This document shows positions 1 through 9,200 of a stretch of 64,000 nucleotides of DNA, in pieces. The notes beneath the pieces are model-generated. The model saw only the letters and a list, made by a program, of their open reading frames with translations. It was not told where the DNA came from and searched no databases. The stretch is from the NCBI RefSeq assembly GCF_033100135.1, contig NZ_CP136920.1, positions 2,227,001 through 2,291,000 on the forward strand, written 5' to 3'. The translations under genes were made by a program, and so were the position numbers. Within the stretch, counting starts at the first letter, position 1. Every line of letters begins with the position of its first letter. The DNA is from Rubellicoccus peritrichatus (GTDB lineage: Bacteria > Verrucomicrobiota > Verrucomicrobiia > Opitutales > Cerasicoccaceae).

Positions 1-1133
1 CCTGCGCGAGCGGCGCCGATTGCGGCGGGCGCACCTCCTGTTCCGCCACCGGCAACAATGACATCAAAGCTCCCCAGGACGGGAACCTTATTTGGCGTGA
101 AGGAGATTGTACTGCAGGCTTTCGTATTAGGGCGTAGTGCGTCATGCAGCGTGCGGATTTCTCCTTCGTTTATTTCCTCAGCACCATGGCAGTAGACTTG
201 AGCGTTACTTGAGTATTCAGATATCGGAATATCATTTGCGGCCTGCTTGCCCAGTTGATCGCCGAGCTCCATCGCGACGGATGGTTGCGTAAATGCAAAC
301 TCAGCACCATTGGGGAGCCGGGTTGCTTCGGAGAGAGCGAGCAGGCCTGGCCAGACTAACAAATTCTGATATGATGGAAGTGCTTGGGTTGGTCTTAGGC
401 ACGGTGAGATGGCAGATTGCCTGCGATATTCATCAGGAACCCAGTAGCGTTCGGCCAGTTGGCTTTGAGCTTGCGCGATGGAAGTTGGGCTGCCGTTGCC
501 AAAGTCGACTTCAGTGGTGTAACGTCTGGCACTAAGGGAATACTCATCTGTTTGAAATCCTGGGAGTTTCTGTGGCGCTTCGACATCAGTTGCATCCCTG
601 CCTTCACCATTGCAGAATGTAGTGTACTCAACCTTTTGCGGTCCCTTTTTTTGCCTCAGCTCTTTATGGCCCGACTGTTGCAGGACCAAGCCCTCCATCG
701 TTGCATCGACTACCAGGTGAGCCCGGACCGCTTGGCGCCCGGAGCGGTTGGCAATGACAGCTCCGCATACTTTTTCTGATTGATCGGTCAGGACTCCAGC
801 GGTCAGGCAGTTAAATAAAAACGGTATTCCGGCCTTCACCATCTGCTGTTCCAATGTTACTTTTACATGCAGTGGAGTTGGGGGCATTTTGCCGCTGAAG
901 AAGATGTCCCGGGCCAACTTGGAATCACTTTGGAATGCTTCATCAGGCCAGAATCGAAAAGCGGCGCAGATATCCTCGCCGAGGTATGGGCGGGAGGCGA
1001 TGAGATAAACTTTCTTCCCGGCATTCCTTGCTGACAAGGCAAGGGCAACGCCTGCCGTGGTTCCGCCAACAACGAGAATGTCAACGTCTGCTACGACGGG
1101 CAATTCATGCAGGGAATTTGGATTTACTTCCAT
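1..1133 (-). CDS. FAD-dependent oxidoreductase, tandem FAD motifs (3' part outside window)
   Basis: Reading the minus strand from 1133 gives one unbroken frame to the window edge, so the C-terminus is missing. After about 20 residues there is a dinucleotide-binding stretch, DVDILVVGGTTAGVALAL, followed by KVYLIASRPYLGED. This is typical of the FAD_oxidored-type flavoproteins common in Planctomycetes and Verrucomicrobia. Near the left edge a second one appears (SFDVIVAGGGTGGAPAA), so the protein seems to carry two FAD-type nucleotide-binding folds in series. The substrate cannot be inferred. The ATG at 1133 is preferred because it lies just before the first fold. The same frame stays open upstream through another ATG at 1217 to a TAG near 1280, so a longer N-terminus is possible. 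No clear Shine-Dalgarno sequence precedes either start. Family call is fairly secure; role unknown. Confidence 0.75.
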   Translation of the reverse strand, partial: MEVNPNSLHELPVVADVDILVVGGTTAGVALALSARNAGKKVYLIASRPYLGEDICAAFRFWPDEAFQSDSKLARDIFFSGKMPPTPLHVKVTLEQQMVKAGIPFLFNCLTAGVLTDQSEKVCGAVIANRSGRQAVRAHLVVDATMEGLVLQQSGHKELRQKKGPQKVEYTTFCNGEGRDATDVEAPQKLPGFQTDEYSLSARRYTTEVDFGNGSPTSIAQAQSQLAERYWVPDEYRRQSAISPCLRPTQALPSYQNLLVWPGLLALSEATRLPNGAEFAFTQPSVAMELGDQLGKQAANDIPISEYSSNAQVYCHGAEEINEGEIRTLHDALRPNTKACSTISFTPNKVPVLGSFDVIVAGGGTGGAPAAIGAARA

Positions 1134-1753
1134 CCCTATAGATTTTGGAGATACAAACTGGCTCAACAATCTGAAACGCCTCCACGATACACGCAAACTG
1201 TTGTATAATTTGCGCATGTCGCGGATTGCTACTATGACGCCCCGTTTTTCCTTGGGGCTTCTAAGTTCAACGACAGAACCCTAGCGCGCGTGGTGCCATT
1301 TAAAACGTGAATCCAGCTTCTCAGTCCAAGAGGAAGCTCTTTGCAACTTAAGACCTATCATCAAAGCGCCTCGCTACACAGTCCCTCCTCATCCAGTGGA
1401 TTTGCCGCTGAACCCTGCCTCGTGGATATCTTGAGGCGTAAAACATACGGCTAGAGTGCGCGACTAAACCCGCTATGTCAGTAATTAGCTATTACACAAA
1501 TCCTAACGAATGCAATAACGATACGTTGGGCATTCGTGCTCATTCGCGTAATTCGTATTTAGTAACACTTAGTAAGGCAAGACGGCAACGGGAATCTCGT
1601 GGGCTGGAGCGACACTAGCCTACGCAGCCAGACTCTGGTAAGGTGCCTGATGACACGTTTACTAAAGATCTGCCGCTTGGTTAGCCATACAAAAAAACGA
1701 CGGCAATCCCCACTGCCGCCGTTTTGTTTGATTTGATTTCTTTGCGTTTTGAT
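1134..1753. other. Intergenic region without a recognised gene
   Basis: About 600 bases between two minus-strand genes. Apart from the terminator at 1694-1725 and a weak hairpin at 1602-1620, I see no gene, RNA or repeat I can name. Reading frames here are short and lack protein character, apart from the open extension upstream of the oxidoreductase start. Confidence 0.5.
1691..1725 (-). terminator. Rho-independent terminator of the esterase gene
   Basis: Arms 1694-1705 and 1714-1725 pair over 12 positions with one central A-C mismatch and an 8-base loop. Read on the minus strand the hairpin is followed by a run of seven T. It lies 28 bases past the stop codon of the gene at 1754-6025, so it probably ends that transcript. 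Confidence 0.8.
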
Positions 1754-4700
1754 CTAAAGGGAATCAGAAATCGTAATGTTATCGAACTGGAATGTGGCTG
1801 GTTGCGATGTTGTGCATCGGAAGTAGAGGTCCGTCAGGCTGCTGTTGCTGAAATTGGCAAAGCGCACCGTGTTATCGAACAGCAGGGTGGTGTCGCACCA
1901 GAGGGAGTTCGAGAGGTGGTCCACATCGTAAGGATTACCATCGGGTCCGATGTAAGTCTGGGTCACGCCTGAGGTATTCAAATACCAGGTGACGCGGACG
2001 AAGGTGCCATCCGCCGCATAGGTGCTGGTGTTGACGCCATTGATTCTGAACCGGAATAGACCCGTGCCGCCGCCCTTTATGACCATATCATAGGTGGTGG
2101 AAACATTGGGCGTGGCGGTTGAGTAATCCCGCTGGCTGGCAAAGTCGCCGATACGAAGGACTGCCAGATCGGAAAACGTATTCAGGTTCTGAATCGCTAG
2201 ATCGTATTCGATTTTGAGCAGATTAGGTGTGCCAGGGAAGTCCGTGTAACGCATGAAGCCGGAGCCTGCGTCGTTGCCGGAGAGGCCGGATCTAACAATT
2301 TGCAACGCGCCATTGTTGATAGACCATGTGCCGCCATCGACTTCCGCACTGATGTCATTGAACTGATTGGCGGTGGGAGCCGCGGCATCATAGTAATCGG
2401 TCACGAGCGTTGTGCTGTCAAAAGTCTGCGTAAAGACTGCAGAGCTAATCGTCAGCTCAAAGTCGTCGAAGGTTGCTATTGCGTTTTCACTCGCACTGCC
2501 ACTGCTTGAGAATAGTCCTACGTTTACAATGGCACCCAAACCACTGAGGGTGAAGTTGTCGACTTGGGTGAAGCTTTGCCCATCTGATGAAACGGCGACG
2601 TTGATCATGTCGCCAACACGTTCGAGCATTAACCATCCATCGGGATAAGTGTAGGATTCCGTCGTTGTCGTTTCTGTGGCTGAGCCGGCAACGGCGGTGC
2701 GCGAAGTGACAGCATAGTTGGTTGATGGTGTCGTTGCGATGGCAACCATGCGGGCGCCGGCATTATTGCTTTCTCTTACCATAAGGCCTGCGCGTGGATT
2801 CAGCCCATTGCTTTGCAAATCAACCACGCGGGCGATAGCCATGAAGTCGCCCTCCACGCCAGTCTCTTCAAAGTAGATATTGTCTGCTGTTCCGGATAGA
2901 CCGACACCGGAGCCGGTGACTTCCCATTCATTCGTCAGAATGATTCGACTGGAGCCACTGCTATTTGACCCAATGGTAACGCCGGTTAATCCTTCACTGA
3001 TTAAGGTATTACTGAGTGTATCATCAGCCTCGTCGATTATCTGGTCGATCAACTGCAAGTCATCAAAGCGCATGGTGACAGCCTGACTGGTTCCCGATTT
3101 AAACCGGAAACCGCTGATCTCGCTTGCGGTGTAAACCGTTCGGCGAGCGATGTCGTCAAGCACCAGCTGGTTGTCAACCCAGAGATCACCGGCATCATTG
3201 ACGACCGTGTTGGTTGAGTTGTCCGGACCGGTATAGGTTTGAGTCTGGCCTGACATGTTTGCATACCAGACAACGCTGACCGGAGTCGTTCCTGTCGTTA
3301 AGTCCGGAGCAGCAATGCCATTTAGGCGCAGATAATATTTGCCCGCTCCCCGTCCTTTGACCGTCATTTCAAAGGCTTTGGCCACGCTGGCTCCGCCACT
3401 TGAATTAGCTATCGCTGTTGTCCAGTTACCAAGACTGAGGATTGCCAGGTCGGTGAAGCCGGTTGTGTTTTCGACTGACAGTTCGAACTCAAGGCGGGAA
3501 AAGGTGATGTCTTGTAGTCCGAAACGCTGGAATGCAGCGCTGCCATTGCCACCGTTGCGAACATGCTCCAGTTGTCCCGATGCATTGATTGCCCAGGTGC
3601 CGCCGTTTGTGTCGGCACTGATATCGTTGAACTCTCCGCTATCGGGCGAAACGCTATCCACATAATCAGCGACAATAGTCGAGGACTCGAAGTCTTGGCT
3701 GAAGGCAACCGCATTGCTGGGCGGATTTGTTTCCTGTGTGACAGCGATAACTAGCGTATCGTTCGCCGTTGCAGCGGTGTCATCGGCCGTGAGTCGTAAT
3801 GTATAGCTGCCTTCTGCATCGAAGGTAACCGATGTTCCTAAAGCACTTGCATCAGCGATGATCGGGGTCGAGCCTGCTGGTGAATCAGTAATTTCCCACA
3901 GAGTCGTCAAGGTGGAAGCGGGCAGGCCATCGTCCATCACTACACCGGAAAGCGTCGCCGTGATGGTCCCGCCGTTCGGTATTTGCAAACTCTGGTCACT
4001 GCCAGCCATGACGGTTGGTGCTGTGTTGGGAAATGAAACGGTCACTATGACTGTATCACTGCCAATCTTTTCTGAATCATCAGCCGTAAGCTGCAATATG
4101 TAAGTACCTGCTGTGTCGACTGTCAGCGAGGTTTGCAATGCGCTGGCATTTGCAATCACAGGGGTAGAGCCTGCCGGACTGTCAGTGACTTGCCAAAGGG
4201 TTGTCAATGTATTCGATGGCAGACCATCGTCTGATGCCGTCCCGGATAGTGATGCAACCGCAGTGGCGGCATTTAGAGTCGTAGCGATGTCGATGCCTGC
4301 ATTCACTTGAGGTGTTGCATTGCCGGAAGCACTTCCATCGGAAACAATCACGATTGATCCAAGGTAAGCATGGCCGGTATGATTGTCGCGTTCAACTGAA
4401 ATGATCGCCTGCCCCTGTGCATCGGGTGACACATTGGCGATCGTTGCTGTATTCGATGTGTTGTCTGATGCTTCGAGTGTCGCTGTCAGCCCGTTGACAG
4501 TGTACTTCGCTGGGCGGACTCCGCTGGCAGCGCGCGAAGCAAAGAAGGTGAAGTCGTAATCCTGAGCGGGATTGAGACCACTGACTGTGATCTCGCCATA
4601 GTCGTTGCTGCTATCGATGTAGAAGTTGTCACGCTGGACGTTTTCAGGATAGACATTATTTGCCAGTTCTCCGTCTGTTCTTATGCCGAAGAATGCATCC

Positions 4701-6025
4701 GTCACTTCGAGTCGAATCGCAGTTGAGATACTGTTTGTACTGACCGCGTTTTCTATGATACTACCCGGATAACCAATTCGGCGATCGGTCAGGTCGTTCC
4801 ATCCTGGAGATAGGTAGCTGGAAGAGCCTACGTCAATCTGAGCAGTGAAGGCATCGTCATAGACAACGGTAACTGTCACCGATTCCCGGCCCAGGCGATA
4901 GCTCGTGTCTGTCGCCGAGCAGGATATTGTATGGACACCTCGGCTGAGGTTTTGAGCGGTTAAGGTTGCTCCTGTTCCCAAGAATCCATCAAGATCACTT
5001 TCCCAGGAAATATCAGAACCTGTGATGGCTGTTGAGTTCTTATCAGCAGCGGTTGCCTGGAGGCTCAAGCTGTCGCCTTCAACAATCAGTGTGTTCGCAC
5101 TTGGCGAGGTGATGGTAACATCCGGCTTTTGCTGGGCAAAAAGCCATGACCACATGTTGGCATTGTTATACGTAATGCCCCAGCTGTTATGGCTGGTTCC
5201 GGGAAACAAAGTCACCCTGATGTTTTTGTCGGCATTGACCGGGACATCACTTTCCCAAGCCCATGTGCCCAGCACTGGATCAAACGAGGCGGTGTGGGTC
5301 ACCGTTTTGTTACCGGGATAGCTTGCTCGCACATCAGTAGGTGCAGTCCCGAGGTTGAAACCTGCGAGATTGTTGACCGACTCTTCTGATAGTCCACGTT
5401 CATTGCCACCCGCATCAACTCTGACTAGCGTCCAGTAGGGAGCGCGCTTTCCCAGATAATCTCCCTCGGCTAGCTTGACCTTTCCGCGAACAGCACAAGC
5501 AACAAAGGCAGTTACCTGGTCGGCATGGGAATCGGTGTTCATAAAGGAATGAAGACCTGAGCTGCCAGCACTCAACCCTGTCAGGTAAATGCGGCGTTCA
5601 TCTATGCGGTAGTGAGTGAGGACAAAATCAAGAAATTCACGAATTGGCCCCTGACTCCACCAGGTGGTGTATTGGGGGGACAAAACGATCATGTCATTTT
5701 GCTCGAACAGGTCGTACAACGGATGTCCAGGAGAATCAAGAATGTCGGGCGGCCCGTTTTGCAGCACATCCTGCAGTTTCCCATTTGGGCCTACTCCGGG
5801 AGCGGCAAGCAAGCCATCTCCTGTTTCCCCAAGTCCATGCAGGAAAATCACAACAGGATAATCCTGAGTTGGGTTTTCATGGTAGGCAGAAGGGAGGAAT
5901 TCATAGTATCCTCGAGGGTTGCCTATTGTATTGATTTCGATTGGGACGAAGGTTCGCTCAGCTGCAGAAGCAGCCAGAACGGCAAAGACCATAGAGGTCG
6001 CTATTAGGGTTTTTTTTAGGGTCAT
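1754..6025 (-). CDS. Large secreted esterase with PKD-like and repeat domains
   Basis: The 1423-residue protein opens with a signal peptide (about residues 1-22, ending ASAAERT). An alpha/beta-hydrolase domain of the secreted phospholipase/PHB-depolymerase type follows (about 25-300): oxyanion region VVIFLHGLGETGDG, nucleophile motif GLSAGSSG, late catalytic histidine near TSHNSWG. Then come an Ig-like domain (about 300-390), a beta-sandwich (395-565), two PKD-like domains containing DDGLPSNTLTTLW or a close copy (570-763), a 225-residue repeat module (771-995), a DUF1349-like laminin-G-type domain (1000-1195) and a second repeat module that ends exactly at the C-terminus. The likely role is removing ester groups from an extracellular polysaccharide; the substrate is not readable. 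It is a paralogue of 23389-26292. The start has a weak GGAAAA upstream and a run of eight A at codons 3-6. No PEP-CTERM or other known sorting tail is visible. Confidence 0.75.
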   Translation of the reverse strand: MTLKKTLIATSMVFAVLAASAAERTFVPIEINTIGNPRGYYEFLPSAYHENPTQDYPVVIFLHGLGETGDGLLAAPGVGPNGKLQDVLQNGPPDILDSPGHPLYDLFEQNDMIVLSPQYTTWWSQGPIREFLDFVLTHYRIDERRIYLTGLSAGSSGLHSFMNTDSHADQVTAFVACAVRGKVKLAEGDYLGKRAPYWTLVRVDAGGNERGLSEESVNNLAGFNLGTAPTDVRASYPGNKTVTHTASFDPVLGTWAWESDVPVNADKNIRVTLFPGTSHNSWGITYNNANMWSWLFAQQKPDVTITSPSANTLIVEGDSLSLQATAADKNSTAITGSDISWESDLDGFLGTGATLTAQNLSRGVHTISCSATDTSYRLGRESVTVTVVYDDAFTAQIDVGSSSYLSPGWNDLTDRRIGYPGSIIENAVSTNSISTAIRLEVTDAFFGIRTDGELANNVYPENVQRDNFYIDSSNDYGEITVSGLNPAQDYDFTFFASRAASGVRPAKYTVNGLTATLEASDNTSNTATIANVSPDAQGQAIISVERDNHTGHAYLGSIVIVSDGSASGNATPQVNAGIDIATTLNAATAVASLSGTASDDGLPSNTLTTLWQVTDSPAGSTPVIANASALQTSLTVDTAGTYILQLTADDSEKIGSDTVIVTVSFPNTAPTVMAGSDQSLQIPNGGTITATLSGVVMDDGLPASTLTTLWEITDSPAGSTPIIADASALGTSVTFDAEGSYTLRLTADDTAATANDTLVIAVTQETNPPSNAVAFSQDFESSTIVADYVDSVSPDSGEFNDISADTNGGTWAINASGQLEHVRNGGNGSAAFQRFGLQDITFSRLEFELSVENTTGFTDLAILSLGNWTTAIANSSGGASVAKAFEMTVKGRGAGKYYLRLNGIAAPDLTTGTTPVSVVWYANMSGQTQTYTGPDNSTNTVVNDAGDLWVDNQLVLDDIARRTVYTASEISGFRFKSGTSQAVTMRFDDLQLIDQIIDEADDTLSNTLISEGLTGVTIGSNSSGSSRIILTNEWEVTGSGVGLSGTADNIYFEETGVEGDFMAIARVVDLQSNGLNPRAGLMVRESNNAGARMVAIATTPSTNYAVTSRTAVAGSATETTTTESYTYPDGWLMLERVGDMINVAVSSDGQSFTQVDNFTLSGLGAIVNVGLFSSSGSASENAIATFDDFELTISSAVFTQTFDSTTLVTDYYDAAAPTANQFNDISAEVDGGTWSINNGALQIVRSGLSGNDAGSGFMRYTDFPGTPNLLKIEYDLAIQNLNTFSDLAVLRIGDFASQRDYSTATPNVSTTYDMVIKGGGTGLFRFRINGVNTSTYAADGTFVRVTWYLNTSGVTQTYIGPDGNPYDVDHLSNSLWCDTTLLFDNTVRFANFSNSSLTDLYFRCTTSQPATFQFDNITISDSL

Positions 6026-6108
6026 TGATTTTTCCGTGATTGGAGTGAATCATGTATTCGTCAGTGTTGCGTTATGGAGGTGCCTTGCATGATCCTCATG
6101 CAAAGCCC

Positions 6109-6166
6109 CTAAGACCCTAAGTGCAAAAGGATGAAAGAGGACATCTTCGCGACTTAGGGCCTTAAG
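6109..6166. repeat. Inverted repeat between two giant genes
   Basis: Arms 6109-6122 and 6152-6166 (CTAAGACCCTAAGT and ACTTAGGGCCTTAAG) are complementary apart from one bulge and one mismatch, with a loop of about 29 bases. No T-run follows on either side, so it does not look like a standard terminator. It sits between two minus-strand genes and could be an RNA-processing hairpin or a protein-binding site. Confidence 0.5.
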
Positions 6167-6209
6167 CGGCGAGGTATGCTTCCTGTCAAGCAACCTCCAA
6201 AATGCCGCA

Positions 6210-9200
6210 CTAGAAAGTGTCGGAAATCACCAGGTTATCAAATTGCAGTACGGCGCTTTGAGTGGTTGGACATCTGAAATAGATATCCGTCAAATTCGTG
6301 TTGAGGTGGTTTTGAAAACGGACTCTGTTGTCGATCAACAGTGTCGTTCCGCACCAAAGTGAATTTGAAAGATGATCAACCGTGTGGGAAAGCCCATCCG
6401 GTCCGATGTAGGTTTGGGTGGTTCCGGATGCATTCATATACCACACAACATGAACGAACGAACCATCGGCTGGATACTTGATGGTATTCATGCCATTGAT
6501 ACGGAATCGGAATAGGTTTGTGCCTCCGCCTTTGATTATTAATTCAAAGGTCGTGGAAACACTTGCCGTAGTTCCGGAGTAATCGCTCTGGTAGCTGTAA
6601 TCTCCAAGCCTGAAAGAGGCCAAATCGGTATAGGTGTCTATGTTATTAACTGATACATCGAATTCAACTTTCATGACTGAAGGTGAACCGGCAAAGTCTG
6701 TGTAGCGCATGAAACCAGAACCGGCATTACTGCCACCCAGACCTGATCTGACAATCTGCAATGCGCCATTGTTGATGGACCATGTGCCGCCATCGACTTC
6801 CGCACTGATGTCATTGAACTGATTAGCAGAAGGATTTGTGATATCAAAGTAACTCGAGACGGCGCTGGAGCTGTTGAAGTCCTGAACAAAGATGGCCGAG
6901 CTGATCGTAAGATCAAAGTCATCAAAGGTCGCATAGGTTGTTTCATTGACCGACCCACTACTGGAGAAGAGTCCGACGTTCACACTTGTGCCCAGCCCGG
7001 TTAAGGTGACGCTATCGATTTGTATGAAACTCAACCCGTCTGCTGAAACAGCGATATTGATAATATCGCCGACACGTTCGAGCATCAACCATCCGTTGGG
7101 GTAAGTGTATGATTCCGTCGCTATCGTCTCACTGCTGGAGCCCCCTGTCGTGGTGCGTGAAATGATTGCGTAGTTCGTTGCCAGGGTAGTGGCGAGAGCA
7201 ACCATGCGTGCATCGGCGTTGTTGTTTTCTCGCACCATAATGCCAGCACGTGGAGCAGAACCATTGCTTTGCAAATCTGTTACGCGAACGACGATGGAAA
7301 AGTCTCCATCGACTGTGTCTTCTTCGAAATGAAAACTGTCAACTGTCCCCGAGAGTCCTGATCCTGAACCAGAGACTTCCCAATCTGTCGTTTGTAATAC
7401 ACGACTGGAGCCGTTACTATTGGAACCGATATTGATTCCAGTTAAGCCTTCGCTGGTCAAGGTATTGCTCAGCGTATTGCTGTTAACCGTTACGGTGACA
7501 AGACCCCAGTCCTGCTCAACTCCATCGGTTACCAAGTAGGTGAATTCGTCGACACCATAGAAACCAGGATCTGGTGTGTAGGTTATATTCGAACCAAGTA
7601 AGCTGACCGAGCCATGATGCGCATCACCGATACTGTAAATCGAAAGCGGGGCAGGCTGTGAGTCGCTATCGGTATCGTTGGCCAAGACATTGATTGTTGC
7701 TGTGGTGCGTTCATTGGTTACGGCTGAATCATCGGCTGCCACTGGCGGATCGTTGACAAGGAAGCTGTTTTCGATCTTCAGATTATCGAGCGTAATAGTA
7801 ACGGGCAGATGGGTTGCCATGCTGAACCGGAAGTTCTCGATAGCATTGACCGCATAGGCATTGGAACGCTGGATGTTATCCAACAGGAGCGTGCCATTTA
7901 CCCAGAGTGAGGATGCTTCATCATCAAGTGTGTGCGAAAGGGCATCGGGGCCTGTGTAAGTGAGGGATGCTCCTGAGGTGTTGACATACCAGACCGCACT
8001 GACGGGAGTTCCGTCATCGGGAAATCTGTCACTATTTTGTCCTTTTATCTGGAAACGGAATTGACCCGGACCACCGCCTTTGATGACAAGTGAGTTCGCG
8101 ATGTCTGATGAGGCACCTCCAGAATTGTAGTCAAAATGACTACTCCAATTTCCAAGATCGAAAGCCGCAATATTTGTATAGGCTGTTACATTTTCAACGG
8201 AAACATTGAAGGATACTTTCACGATGCTTGGTGGATTCTCAAAGTCGGTCAGGCGGTAGAATCCTGCACCGTTACTCTCACTATTGATTCCGGTCCGAAT
8301 GAGTTTCAGTGCCCCTGAATCAATCGACCATGTGCCACCATCACTTTCTGCACTGATATCAGTGAAAAGGTTTCGTTCTGGCAGAAGTGTATTGATGTAA
8401 TCGGCTACTACTGTTGATTGCGAGAAGTCCTGCTGGAACAGTGCTTCCTGCGCCGGAACAATTTCAAGGTCGGCGGCGATCATTCGTGCCTGGGCGGCAA
8501 AAAGACCGACGTGAACCGTTTCTTTCAATCCGTTTATCGTCGTTGTATCAATTTCTGTGAAGCTGATTCCGTCCTCCGAAACAAGGTAGATTATCGTGTC
8601 TTCGAAACGAATCATCCTTAGCCAGGCACCAGGATAATTATAGGAGATGCCGGTATTGAACTCGATTAAGTTGCTGCCAATTGAAGTGCGCGCTGCATAA
8701 CGATACTCTGAGTCAGTGCTTGTTGTAAGCATCGCAGTGCGGGCATTATCTTCGGTATCTTCGCGAATCATAATGCCTCCACGCGGAGCCGCGCCCATCG
8801 CAATAAGATTTGCTACTCGCAGTTGGACTGAGAAGTTGCCACTGAAAGTCATTTGTTCGAGTTGAACGCCGTCGCTTGTGCCACCGAGACCTGAGCCGCT
8901 GCTGTTGACTTCAAGGTCTCCTCCTGAAAGCAGTCGACTGTAACCACTTGAGCCGCCGATATTGATACCAGTAAGGCCAAGGCTGCTCAGATTGCTGAAA
9001 AGAGAAGTATCATTGACCGTGATGTTGACTGTCGCGGTATCAGAATCTTCGCCATCAAGTATCGTGTAATCGAAGGAGTCCTGACCGAAGAAGCCAAGCT
9101 CTGGCGTATAAACCAATTCATTGCCATATTGCTCGACAGTTCCATTGGATGGAGCAGTGAAGCTGTTCAGTATTAAACCATCAGGCCCGTTATCCGGATC

